Below, piece after piece: positions 23,898 through 31,887 of a DNA stretch of 41,085 nt. The notes under the pieces are model-generated. The model was not told the DNA's origin. It made no database searches and worked only from the letters and a program-made list of their open reading frames with translations. Made by a program: the position numbers and the translations under genes. Source of the DNA: Saccharothrix sp. (lineage in GTDB: Bacteria; Actinomycetota; Actinomycetes; Mycobacteriales; Pseudonocardiaceae); contig NZ_JAPSLK010000069.1 of NCBI RefSeq assembly GCF_031180885.1, positions 1-41,085 on the forward strand, read 5' to 3'. The stretch's first letter is position 1. Every line of letters starts with the position of its first letter.

Positions 23898-25031
23898 ATG
23901 ACCGCAACCCTTGCCAGAGCACAAGAAATCGAGCCGAGGACGCCCGTCGCCGGCGTCCTCGACATCCACCACGACACCGCTTACCTCCGCACCACCGGCT
24001 ACACGCCCGGACCCGCGGACGTGTTCGTCCCGCAAGCCCTGCTGCGCCGCCACGGCCTGCGCCGCGGCGACCTGGTGACCGGCGCGTCCGGCGCCGCCAC
24101 CGGCAAGCAGAAGTTCCCGCCGCTGGTCGAGGTCGACTCGGTCAACGGCGAAGACCCGGCGAAAGCGTTGCGGCGCCCCGGTTTCGCCGACCTGGTCCCG
24201 CTGCACCCGACGGAGCGGCTCCGCCTGGAGCACGACCCGCACGACCTCACCACCCGCGTGATCGACCTGGTGATGCCGGTCGGCAAGGGCCAGCGCGCCT
24301 TGATCGTCGCGCCGCCCAAGGCGGGCAAGACCACTGTGCTGCAAGCGATCGCGCACGCGATCAGCCGCAACAACCCGGAGTGCCACCTGATCGTCGTGCT
24401 GGTCGGCGAACGCCCCGAGGAGGTCACCGACATCCAGCGGACGGTGCCGGGTGAGGTGGTGGCGTCCACGTTCGACCGCGCGCCCGCCGAGCACATCGCG
24501 TCCGCCGAACTGGCGATCGAGCGCGCGAAGCGGCTGGTCGAGGCGGGCCGGGACGTCGTCGTCCTGCTCGACTCGCTGACCCGCCTGGGCCGCGCCTACA
24601 ACCTCGCCGCGCCCGCGCACGACCGCATCCTCACCGGCGGCATCAGCTCCAGCGCCCTGATCCCGCCCAAGCGCTTCCTCGGCGCGGCCCGCAACATCGA
24701 GGGCGGCGGCTCGCTCACCATCTTCGCGACCGCGTTGGTGGAGACCGGTTCCACGGGCGACACGGTGATCTTCGAGGAGTACAAGGGCACCGGCAACGCC
24801 GAGCTGAAGCTGGACCGCAAGACCGCCGCCCGCCGCGTGTTCCCGGCCATCGACGTCGAGCAGTCCAGCACCCGCAAGGACGAACTCCTGCTGTCCCAAC
24901 AAGAACTCGCCGTCACCCGCATCCTGCGCCGCGCCCTCGAAGGCCGCGAGGCGGTCGACGTCCTGCTCGACGGCCTGCGCAAGACCCGCACCAACGCCGA
25001 ATTCCTGAGCCAGCTCACCCGCCCGGCGTGA
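23898..25031 (+). CDS. rho: minimal-type transcription termination factor Rho (second-type, altered bicyclomycin pocket)
   Basis: RNA-dependent hexameric helicase of 377 aa. It starts almost directly at the cold-shock-like RNA-binding domain (VAGVLDIHHDTAYLRTTGY) and lacks both the N-terminal helical domain of E. coli Rho and the long Arg/Asp-rich insert usual in actinobacterial Rho. Motor motifs are intact: Walker A PPKAGKT (139-145), Walker B VVVLLD (220-225), arginine-rich GAARN and RVFPAID. Two pocket residues differ from E. coli: G170 where D210 stands (VGERPEE) and I179 where M219 stands (VTDIQR). GGAAAGGA lies 9 bases before the ATG. Probably a paralogue of a housekeeping rho elsewhere. 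Confidence 0.9.
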   Translation: MTATLARAQEIEPRTPVAGVLDIHHDTAYLRTTGYTPGPADVFVPQALLRRHGLRRGDLVTGASGAATGKQKFPPLVEVDSVNGEDPAKALRRPGFADLVPLHPTERLRLEHDPHDLTTRVIDLVMPVGKGQRALIVAPPKAGKTTVLQAIAHAISRNNPECHLIVVLVGERPEEVTDIQRTVPGEVVASTFDRAPAEHIASAELAIERAKRLVEAGRDVVVLLDSLTRLGRAYNLAAPAHDRILTGGISSSALIPPKRFLGAARNIEGGGSLTIFATALVETGSTGDTVIFEEYKGTGNAELKLDRKTAARRVFPAIDVEQSSTRKDELLLSQQELAVTRILRRALEGREAVDVLLDGLRKTRTNAEFLSQLTRPA

Positions 25032-25071
25032 CTGCCGAGTTCCTGACCCGGCTCACGCGCCCGGTGTGACA
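24996..25071 (+). repeat. 38-bp tandem duplication of the rho 3' end
   Basis: Copy 1 (24996-25033) encodes the Rho C-terminus AEFLSQLTRPA and its stop. Copy 2 (25034-25071) encodes AEFLTRLTRPV and a stop. They agree at 32 of 38 positions. Copy 2 also contains the stop codon and last codons of the convergent wHTH gene. Confidence 0.85.
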
Positions 25072-25556
25072 CCCGGCTGCCGGTACAGGGCCACCAGGAC
25101 GCCGTGCACGGCCTCGCCCTCCCCCGCGTCCTGCGCCTCGTCGACGATGTCCTGCAACGCTTTCGCCATCCGCGCCGCCACCTCCCCGGTCAGCCGCAGG
25201 TGGCGCAGGACGACCAGCGGCTGCTCCGCCGCCCGCGACACCTCCTCCGCGACCGCGCCGAAGATCGCCTGCGTGTGCTCGACCGGCGAACTGCTGTAGG
25301 ACATGCGCTTCGCCGCGCGCTGGTAGTACTGCTCGGTCCCGCCGCGCACCTTGCGGGTCTCGACCACGCGCACCAGTCCGGCCTCGCGCAGCACCTTGAG
25401 GTGGTGGCCGACGTTGCCCTTCTGCGCGCCCAACGACACCGCGAGCTGGCTGATCGTCGCCGGTTCCCGGCCCAGCGCGAACAGCAGCCGCTGCCGCAGC
25501 GGGTGGGACAGCGCCTTGAACTGCTCGGGCCTGCCGATCTCCAGCCAGTCGTCCAC
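25053..25556 (-). CDS. ArsR-like winged-helix regulator
   Basis: Protein of 167 aa. FKALSHPLRQRLLFALGREPATISQLA and KGNVGHHLKVLREAGLVRVVETR are the ArsR/HTH_20 winged helix. A helical C-terminal half (AIFGAVAEEVSRAAEQPLVVLRHL) follows. No metal-binding CxC motif is visible. GTG start, 58 bases from a divergent S41 peptidase gene with an inverted repeat between. Its last residues are encoded inside a duplicated copy of the rho 3' end, so its C-terminus (QPGVTPGA) may be recent. Confidence 0.86.
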   Translation of the reverse strand: MDDWLEIGRPEQFKALSHPLRQRLLFALGREPATISQLAVSLGAQKGNVGHHLKVLREAGLVRVVETRKVRGGTEQYYQRAAKRMSYSSSPVEHTQAIFGAVAEEVSRAAEQPLVVLRHLRLTGEVAARMAKALQDIVDEAQDAGEGEAVHGVLVALYRQPGVTPGA

Positions 25557-25560
25557 GAGG

Positions 25561-25588
25561 GAAAGTGTCTAACTCTCTTGACGCTTTC
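25561..25588. promoter_or_regulatory. operator overlapping the S41 peptidase promoter
   Basis: GAAAGTGTC (25561-25569) and GACGCTTTC (25580-25588) form an inverted repeat with 8 of 9 positions matching. The right arm covers a TTGACG -35 box (25578-25583). TCTACT (25602-25607) lies 18 bases on, then 7 bases to the ATG, so the transcript is probably leaderless and repressed by the divergent wHTH protein. Confidence 0.65.
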
Positions 25589-25614
25589 GCAAGCCCGCTG
25601 GTCTACTCCCGGCC

Positions 25615-26514
25615 ATGGACACCACGTCGATCGTCACCCGGACCCGCGAACTACTGGTGGAGCACTACGTGTTCCCCGACGTCGCCGCCCGGCTCGACAC
25701 CTTCCTGGCCGGCCGCACCGACCACTACGCCACCGCGACCACCCCGGAGGAGCTGGGCAAACTCGTCACCGAGGACCTCCAGTCGGTCAACGGGGACCGG
25801 CACCTGCGCCTCAAACACCACGTCGACGAGGTGCCCGAAGGCGACGACGCGGCCGCCGAACACCAGATCCGCCGCGAACTGGACCTGGCCATGGGCGGTG
25901 TGCCCCTCCTGCGGCAGCTCCCCGGCCGCGTGGCGCACCTCGAACTGGCGCCCTACCTGTTCCCGGTGCGGCTGTGCGCGGACGTGGTGGCCGCCGCGTT
26001 CACGCTGGTCGCACGCGCGGAGGCGCTGATCATCGACCTGCGCCGCAACCGGGGCGGCGACCCGCACACGGTGGCGCTGGTGTGCAGCTACCTGCTGGCC
26101 GAGCCGACCCACTTGAACACCATGTACCAGCGCGACGACGAGTCGTCCCACCAGTTCTGGAGCCTGCCGGTGGTGCCGGGTCCGCGGTTCGACCCGTCGA
26201 AGCCGGTGTACGTGCTGACCAGCGGGACCACGTTCTCGGCCGCCGAGGAGCTGTCCTACGACCTGCAACAGCTCAAGCGCGCCACCATCGTCGGCGAGAC
26301 GACCGGCGGCGGCGCCCACCCGCGCCGGGGCTTCACCGTCCACCCGCACCTGGAGGCCACCATCCCGACCGCCCGCGCGATCAACCCGGTGTCCGGCACG
26401 AACTGGGAGCTGATCGGGGTCCGACCCGACATCGCCGTCCCCGCCGACGAGGCCCTGGACCGCGCCCACCGCGAGGCCCTGAGCCACCTCGGTGACTCCG
26501 CGTCACCGGCCTAA
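25615..26514 (+). CDS. S41-family peptidase
   Basis: Protein of 299 aa without signal peptide or PDZ domain, resembling the IRBP-like branch of C-terminal processing proteases. ALIIDLRRNRGGDP (137-150) is the family core, the catalytic Ser is S208 in TSGTTFSAAEE, and K221 (LQQLKRA) is the general base. GETTGGGAHP follows. The N-terminal ~100 residues form the helical Tricorn/IRBP-like lead. Controlled by the divergent wHTH. Its TAA overlaps the convergent sigma factor stop by 4 bases. Probably cytoplasmic; substrate unknown. Confidence 0.87.
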   Translation: MDTTSIVTRTRELLVEHYVFPDVAARLDTFLAGRTDHYATATTPEELGKLVTEDLQSVNGDRHLRLKHHVDEVPEGDDAAAEHQIRRELDLAMGGVPLLRQLPGRVAHLELAPYLFPVRLCADVVAAAFTLVARAEALIIDLRRNRGGDPHTVALVCSYLLAEPTHLNTMYQRDDESSHQFWSLPVVPGPRFDPSKPVYVLTSGTTFSAAEELSYDLQQLKRATIVGETTGGGAHPRRGFTVHPHLEATIPTARAINPVSGTNWELIGVRPDIAVPADEALDRAHREALSHLGDSASPA

Positions 26515-27464
26515 CTGGCCCACGCCAACAGCGGCTCGTGGCGCTCGGGGGCGCGCAGGGCGGCCATGGCCTGGCGTTCGAGCTGGCGGATGCGTTCCCG
26601 GGTCACCCCGACCCGCTCCGCCACCTGCTGCAACGTGCACGGCTCGCCCCCGTGCAGGCCGTAGCGCAACGTGATGATGAGGGCTTCGCGCGGCGGCAGG
26701 GTGTCGACCAGCGCCCGTAGCTCCGCGGCCAGCGCCTGGTGCTCGGCGACCTCCGGCGCGGACATCACGTCGGTGTCCTGGATGAGGTCGGCGACGCGGG
26801 TCTCGCCGTCGTCGCCGACCGGGGTGTCCAGGCTGATCGCCTCCCGGCCGATCCGGCGCAGCTCGGTGACCCGCTCGGGCGTCATCCCGGCCGCTTCGGC
26901 GAGGTCTTCCACCGTCGGCTCACGCCCCAGGCTCAGGTGCAGCTTGCGTTCGAGCTTGCCCAGCTTGGCGATCTCCTCCACGACGTGGACGGGCAGCCGC
27001 ACGGTGCGGGTGTGGGTGGCGATGGCGCGTTCGATGGCCTGCCGGATCCACCAGGTCGCGTAGGTGGAGAACTTGTACCCCTTGGCGTAGTCGAACTTCT
27101 CCACCGCGTGCATCAGCCCCAGGTTGCCCTCCTGGACCAGGTCCAGCAGCGGCAGGCCGCGGTGGTAGTGCTTCTTCGCCACCGACACCACGAGGCGGAG
27201 GTTGGCCCGGATCATGTGGTCCGTCGCGGCCTGGCCCTCGCGGACGAGGGTCTCCAGGTCGCGGCGGCGGTCGGGCGGCAGGTCGTCGCGGTCGTCGCGG
27301 CGGAGCAGTTGCTCCGCGTACACCCCGGCCTCGATCCGCTTGGCCAGGACGACCTCCTGCGCGGCGTCCAGCAGGGGTGTCGCCGAGATCTGCTTGAGGT
27401 ACTGGCGCACCAGGTCCGGTTCGTCGTCGCGCTCGGCGGGTTCGGCGCGCCGGTGCGGTGTCAT
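26511..27464 (-). CDS. RNA polymerase sigma-70 family factor, group 2 (HrdC/HrdD/SigB-like)
   Basis: Protein of 317 aa, too short for a principal sigma (no region 1.1). Region 1.2 DLVRQYLKQISATPLL, region 2 (NLGLMHAVEKFDYAKGYKFS then TYATWWIRQAI), region 3 (PVHVVEEIAKLGKLERKL) and region 4 (LTLRYGL-type ITLRYGLHGG, then TLQQVAERVGVTRERIRQLE) are complete. These are near-identical to principal factors, so it should read promoters overlapping those of the housekeeping sigma. A textbook GGGAGGTGA lies 6 bases before the ATG. Convergent with the S41 gene, overlapping 4 bases. Confidence 0.92.
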   Translation of the reverse strand: MTPHRRAEPAERDDEPDLVRQYLKQISATPLLDAAQEVVLAKRIEAGVYAEQLLRRDDRDDLPPDRRRDLETLVREGQAATDHMIRANLRLVVSVAKKHYHRGLPLLDLVQEGNLGLMHAVEKFDYAKGYKFSTYATWWIRQAIERAIATHTRTVRLPVHVVEEIAKLGKLERKLHLSLGREPTVEDLAEAAGMTPERVTELRRIGREAISLDTPVGDDGETRVADLIQDTDVMSAPEVAEHQALAAELRALVDTLPPREALIITLRYGLHGGEPCTLQQVAERVGVTRERIRQLERQAMAALRAPERHEPLLAWAS

Positions 27465-27489
27465 CGTGGGTCACCTCCCGCGACTGGGG

Positions 27490-27704
27490 TAACCGCGCCG
27501 GGCGGGAGTCACACCGTCCGGACGCAGTGAGGGCCCAGACCTCGTGGGCGTCGGTGACGATGACCGAGCGCGGCGCGAGCCCGTACTCCACGGCTTCCAC
27601 CAGCACCGCGTCGACCGGTCCGGCGTCCGCCTCGGAAACGCCCCAGACGCCATGCGCGCAAGGAAACCTGCCATCGACGCGGTGTCGATCACGGCCGCCG
27701 GCAT
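27490..27704 (-). pseudogene. possible frameshifted PIN-like/VapC-type remnant
   Basis: Starting at 27704 the minus strand reads AAVIDTASMAGFLARMA, like the first strand and Asp of a PIN domain. Near base 27650 the protein-like sequence continues in another frame: VWGVSEADAGPVDAVLVEAV, then RSVIVTDAHEVWAL, with the look of real coding sequence. About 70 residues in total. I infer a decayed small gene. The match is by eye and weak. Confidence 0.3.
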
Positions 27705-27716
27705 GCCAACCCGCCG

Positions 27717-28055
27717 TCACCCCAACACCAGCACCGCCACCGCCAGCCCCAGGAAGACCGACGGATAAACCACATCCCCCCACCGCCGAGCCCGAACCAC
27801 CACCGCCACAGCGCCAACGAAATAGACCACCAACCCCACCGCAGCCGCCACCCCCACCCACGGCACCACAAACCCGGCCACCAACCCCAAGGCCCCCGCT
27901 GTCTTGACCACCCCCAGCGGCACGATCCACGACGAGGGCAACCCGTAGGCAGCCATGTTCGCCAACACCCACTTACTACGTGCGTAGTCCACCCCGGCCG
28001 CCACCAGGTTCGCCACCACGGTCACCACGGCCACCACAACGTATGCAGTAGACAT
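27717..28055 (-). CDS. DoxX-family membrane protein
   Basis: Protein of 112 aa with four hydrophobic helices (VVVAVVTVVANLVAAGVDY, VPLGVVKTAGALGLVAGFV and others). NMAAYGLPSSWIVPLGVVKTAGALGL is the typical DoxX/DoxX-like core. GGGAGGGTGA precedes the ATG. It is divergent from a LysR regulator that probably controls it. DoxX relatives are small redox-associated membrane proteins. Confidence 0.82.
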   Translation of the reverse strand: MSTAYVVVAVVTVVANLVAAGVDYARSKWVLANMAAYGLPSSWIVPLGVVKTAGALGLVAGFVVPWVGVAAAVGLVVYFVGAVAVVVRARRWGDVVYPSVFLGLAVAVLVLG

Positions 28056-28106
28056 TCACCCTCCCTGTGCTGCCTCCACCCTCACCTCCCCGCTCTCCCA
28101 CGTCCA

Positions 28107-28120
28107 ATAGCAGCTTCTAT
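28107..28120. promoter_or_regulatory. ATAG-N6-CTAT inverted repeat, candidate LysR site
   Basis: Short dyad in the 76-base gap between the DoxX and LysR genes, 12 bases before the LysR ATG. CTATAA (28117-28122) could also be the LysR -10 box, which would mean autoregulation. Confidence 0.4.
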
Positions 28121-28131
28121 AACCTGCCGGA

Positions 28132-29046
28132 ATGGATGTGGACACGCAGTTGCTCCGGACTTTCCTGACCATCGCCGAAGAGGGCAGCCTGACCCGAGCC
28201 GCCGAACGCCTGTACGTGTCCCAACCGGCCTTGACCAAGCAACTCCGCCGCCTGGAAGCCCACCTGTCGGTGCGCCTGTTCACCCGCTCCCGCTCCGGCA
28301 TGACCCTGACCGAAGCAGGCCAAACCCTGGCCACCCGCGCTCCCGCTCTCCTGTCCTTGTGCGACGACGTCCTACGCTCCACCAAAGCCACCGCGAGTCA
28401 CGCGGCGCGGGTTTTGCGGGTCGGCTTCCTGGCCAGCGCCGCCAACGAGGCCACCCCCGACATCATCGCCACTTTCACCCGCCTGTGCCCCGGCTGGCAG
28501 GTGGAGATGCGCCAATCGTCTTGGTCCGACCCCACGGCCGGCCTAGCCACAGGCGAGGTCGACGCCGCCCTGCTGCGCCTCCCCTTCCCCACCCAGGACG
28601 CCTACAACCTCCACATCCTCCAAACCGAACCAAGATGGGTAGCCCTACCCCACACCCACCCTCTAGCAGCTCACACGACGATCCCTTTCAGCGCCCTCGA
28701 GGACGAACTTTTCGTAGCCGCCCCACCAGAAACCGGCGCCTGGCGCGACTACTGGCTAGCCACCGAACACCGCGAGAAGCCACCAAAGATCGGCGCCGTA
28801 ACAGACCAACCAGATGAGTGGCTACAAGCCATCGCGAACGGCTACGGCATAGCCCTAGCCCCAGAGTCCGCCACCCGCTTCTACACCCGCCCGGGCATCA
28901 CGTACCGCCCGGTCACCGGCATAAGCCCCTCCCACCTCTGCCTAGCCTGGCCCAAATCCACCCCGGAACCCCCACCCCTAACCGCCTTCATAACCGCCTG
29001 CCAATCCACCCCACCCCCACCCGCCACCCTCAACCGTCCACAGTAG
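28132..29046 (+). CDS. LysR-family transcriptional regulator
   Basis: Regulator of 304 aa. LLRTFLTIAEEGSLTRAAERLYVSQPALTKQLRRLE is the LysR winged HTH at residues 7-42. LRVGFLASAANEATPDIIATF begins the substrate-binding domain at about residue 93. The C-terminal tail is proline-rich (STPPPPATLNRPQ). Divergent from the DoxX gene. Inducer unknown. Confidence 0.9.
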   Translation: MDVDTQLLRTFLTIAEEGSLTRAAERLYVSQPALTKQLRRLEAHLSVRLFTRSRSGMTLTEAGQTLATRAPALLSLCDDVLRSTKATASHAARVLRVGFLASAANEATPDIIATFTRLCPGWQVEMRQSSWSDPTAGLATGEVDAALLRLPFPTQDAYNLHILQTEPRWVALPHTHPLAAHTTIPFSALEDELFVAAPPETGAWRDYWLATEHREKPPKIGAVTDQPDEWLQAIANGYGIALAPESATRFYTRPGITYRPVTGISPSHLCLAWPKSTPEPPPLTAFITACQSTPPPPATLNRPQ

Positions 29047-29450
29047 ACACCACCACCCACCACCCACCTTCCCGCCACCTCTTCCCCCAACCCCACCCAC
29101 ACCCACCCGACCCGCCCACCCAACCCAACCCCGCGCCCAGCCCAATCCCACCCCCTCGCCCCAATGCCACCCGCCCCAATCCCACCCCCTCGCCCCGACC
29201 CCGCGCCCCCGCCCCACCCCCGCGCTTATCCCAACGCCACACCCCACCCGCCTCGGCCCAACTCGCCCCGCGCGGCTAAACCCCGCACGCGGCTCACAAG
29301 CGCTCCGGCCCCGACGCGGCTGAACCTCGCCCGAGGTTCGGCCGACCGGGGTCCACCTCAAGCTCGCCGACCGTCACAGGCGGTTGAGCCTGGCGAACAC
29401 CAAGTCCGACCAGGACTGGGAACGTGCGGCAACGCGGGATGGGCTGCCGG
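29047..29450. other. non-coding, strongly strand-biased C-rich stretch
   Basis: From 29055 to about 29270 the plus strand is nearly G-free, with runs of CCCACC, CCCCAACC and CCCGCC. From 29270 to 29450 the composition returns to normal without a recognisable gene. No terminator hairpin is obvious. The G-rich minus strand could form quadruplex-like structures. Confidence 0.6.
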
Positions 29451-29822
29451 CTAGGATTGCCTCGGCGGCGCGGAATCGGCTGACGACTGATGGGCAAGCC
29501 AGACGTACGACACCGGTTGCGCGACGTTCCACTCCTCCGCCAACGCCGGGTCCACATCGACAAACCCGGCCCCGCGGTAGCAACGCAAGGCGGCTGCGTT
29601 TGCGGGATGGACGCGCATGAAGACGTTCGGACCACGGACCAACGCAAGGGCGGTCAAGTGGCGCACCAAGTCCCGGCCGACACCTCGACCGCGGACGCTC
29701 GGGGCAACGATCAGGCGAGCCAGCTCGGTCTCGCACTCATCCAGCCAAAGTTCGCCATAGCCGACCGGCCGCCCGGCGTGCTCTAGCCGCGCCCGCCCCG
29801 CCAGCCGAGCCGACCAACCAGC
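29451..29822 (-). pseudogene. N-terminally truncated GNAT acetyltransferase
   Basis: The minus strand encodes PVGYGELWLDECETELARLI, then VAPSVRGRGVGRDLVRHLT (the acetyl-CoA loop V-x4-RGxGxG), then RVHPANAAALRCYRGAGFVDVD, a good GNAT core to the C-terminus. The first ~50 residues of the family are missing: a TAG at about 29823 closes the frame, and no ATG or GTG occurs before the acetyl-CoA loop. Probably inactive. A dispersed repeat copy lies just beyond the lost 5' end. Confidence 0.6.
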
Positions 29823-30208
29823 CTAGCCACCTCGTGCCAGCCGAGCCCACACCCAACGGGGCCAGCCGAGCCGCGGCCGAGTTGAGTCAGGTCGAGCGGG
29901 GGCCGTGGGTGTGAAGATGGGCCGTTGTCCCGCGCTCCTTGTTTACGGGACGCGCGAGTCGGCGTTTGGTCGCAGATCCTGCATGTCACCCAATCCGGTG
30001 ATCATTTCGGACCCCCAACTCCACCGACCGCCGTCCACCTGATCAACCCTACCGAACCACCCCGCTCCACAAGGGAACTGTCAACCGAAAGAAATCGATC
30101 AATCCAAAGTGGCCCAAAAAACGCACCCAATTTGGCCCTGAACACAGGTCCAACCCACCCCTACCCTCACCTCGAACCCCACCCCCACCACCAACGAGGA
30201 GCAACGAA
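29823..30208. other. non-coding gap with dispersed element and AT-richer promoter region
   Basis: Holds copy A of a dispersed element (29918-30010), followed by an unusually A-rich stretch for this genome (30080-30130, GAAAGAAATCGATC, GGCCCAAAAAACG). The latter may be the promoter region of the broken DsbA-like gene. Confidence 0.45.
29918..30010 (+). repeat. dispersed element, copy A
   Basis: The first 39 bases (GGGCCGTTGTCCCGCGCTCC onward) match the reverse complement of 35852-35814 with two differences. The two share CTGCATGTCAC about 30 bases later. Confidence 0.75.
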
Positions 30209-30647
30209 GTGACCACAGTGGACCTCTGGTTCGACCCGGTCTGCCCCTGGGCCTGGGTCGCCTTCCGCTGGCTGCTCGAAGTCGAACAAGTCCGCCCAGT
30301 CCACCCCCGCTTCCGCATCTTCAGCCTCTCCATCCACAACGAAGCCCGCGAAGTCGACCCCTGGTACCGCGACTGGCTCGACGCCCGCTGGGGCCCGGCC
30401 CGCGTGGTCGCCGCCGCCCAACAAGCCGCCATCGAACAAGCCGCCGAGCAAGCTCGGCGAAGACCTGGGCGTCCCCGCCCTCCACATCCCCACCCCAACC
30501 GGCACCGTCAACGCCTTCTTCGGCCCCGTCGTCACCCCAGCCCCACAAGGCGAAGCCGCCGGGCGCCTCTGGGACGGCATCGCCCAACTAGCCACCACCG
30601 ACGGCTTCTTCGAACTCAAACGCGGCCGGACGCGGAAGCCCGTCTGA
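30209..30647 (+). pseudogene. broken DsbA-family mycothiol-dependent nitroreductase-like gene (Rv2466c type)
   Basis: The frame from GTG 30209 reads VDLWFDPVCPWAWVAFRWLLEVEQV and RFRIFSLSIHNEA, the start of the Rv2466c-like DsbA family (CPWxW active site), as far as AAAQQAAIEQAAEQ. At about base 30448 the homologous sequence moves to another frame: KLGEDLGVPALHIPTP, FFGPVVTPAPQGEAAGRLWD, GFFELKR, ending at TGA 30645-30647. About 60-70 residues of the helical middle are also absent. It therefore carries an internal deletion with frameshift and is probably dead. Its end overlaps the convergent MFS gene by 32 bases. Confidence 0.7.
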
Positions 30648-31824
30648 CCACAAGCTCCGACCGCCACACCAACCCAGCCGGCACCAGCGACAACACCGTG
30701 ATCCCCCCGAACACAACCGCCGCCCCCGGCAACCCCGCCACCCCCAGCCCGACCCCGCCGACCGCCGCCCCGGCGAACGTCCCGAGGTTGACCGCCGCCC
30801 CCGTCACCCCCAGCGCCGTACCCCGAGCCTCGCCACCACGCCGAACCATCAACGTGATCACGCACGCCGCCACAGCCGAGTGGCACAACCCCAACACACC
30901 CGTCAAAACCACGGCGACCGGCAGCACCCCGGTGAAGTAGATCCCCACCATCGCCACCAACGACACCGCCAACGCCCAGAACATCACGTGGTGCGCCATC
31001 ACCCGCCCCGACCCCACAACCCGCCCGGCGACCAGGTTGCCGACGAAGTACGTCCCCCCGCTCAACGTCCACACCAGCGCGAACGCCCCAGGCGACAACC
31101 CGAACCCCGCGTCGTAGATCAACGCGAGGTACGACAGGTGCCCCATGAAAGCCGCGGCCCGCAGAAACGCCACGGCCAACAACGGCCGCAACCCCCGCAA
31201 CGCCCGGTACGAAGCCAAGTACCCCAACCCGGACGCCGGCAACACCCGACCGGGCCGCACGTGGAACACGACCGCCAACGCCAACGCCAGCACCGCAGTC
31301 ATCACGAGGTCGCCCCGCCACCCCCACACCAACGCCGGCAACGCCACGACCGGCGCGGCCAGCATCACCGTGAGCGCACCGGTAGCGGTGACCAAGGTCG
31401 CGGCACGCCCAGCAGCAGCCCCGTCGCCGAACCGATCGGCCGCCGACGCGGTGAGCGCCGGGTTGACCACCGCCATCGCCGCGCCGACCAACGCGCAGAA
31501 CACCGCGGTCGCGACCACGTGCCCGATCACACCGATCAGCGACGCCACCGCCAAAGCCACCAGCCCGAACGCCGCCGCGCGCAACCGAGCCACCCGGTCC
31601 AGCAACGGCGCAAGAACCGCCCCCGCCGCAAGAGCCGCCAGTCCCCCAAGCCCGCGCAACCCGCCCATCACCGCCGCACTGGTGTTCGCGTCACGCGCGA
31701 TGCGCACCAGGAACGTGCCAAAAATGGTGTACGGCAACAAGGACACCGCGGACGCGAGCATCAACGGCCACAGCCGGCGCGCCATCCTCAGGTCCCCGGG
31801 CACCTCTTCGACCGCGACGCTCAC
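30616..31824 (-). CDS. MFS transporter
   Basis: A 12-helix major facilitator of 402 aa. MARRLWPLMLASAVSLLPYTIFGTFLVRIA opens the first helix, with LDRVARLRAAAFG after helix 2 and the domain-A repeat in the second half (VGSGRVMAHHVMFWALAVSL). The GTG at 31824 was preferred over one at 31839 because GGGGGGAG lies 5 bases before it. Downstream of and co-oriented with a MarR gene 63 bases away; likely a drug or metabolite exporter under MarR control. Confidence 0.85.
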   Translation of the reverse strand: MSVAVEEVPGDLRMARRLWPLMLASAVSLLPYTIFGTFLVRIARDANTSAAVMGGLRGLGGLAALAAGAVLAPLLDRVARLRAAAFGLVALAVASLIGVIGHVVATAVFCALVGAAMAVVNPALTASAADRFGDGAAAGRAATLVTATGALTVMLAAPVVALPALVWGWRGDLVMTAVLALALAVVFHVRPGRVLPASGLGYLASYRALRGLRPLLAVAFLRAAAFMGHLSYLALIYDAGFGLSPGAFALVWTLSGGTYFVGNLVAGRVVGSGRVMAHHVMFWALAVSLVAMVGIYFTGVLPVAVVLTGVLGLCHSAVAACVITLMVRRGGEARGTALGVTGAAVNLGTFAGAAVGGVGLGVAGLPGAAVVFGGITVLSLVPAGLVWRSELVVRRASASGRV

Positions 31825-31887
31825 GACGACTCCCCCCACGAGTTCCGAGGAATCTTCGCATAGCTCACGATCTCGGGACCCGGAGTC

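Noticed and set aside
26920..27972. 350-codon minus-strand open frame upstream of the sigma factor
   Set aside because: It overlaps the sigma gene in another frame and reads through the DoxX gene region; only a ~70-residue PIN-like stretch looked coding.
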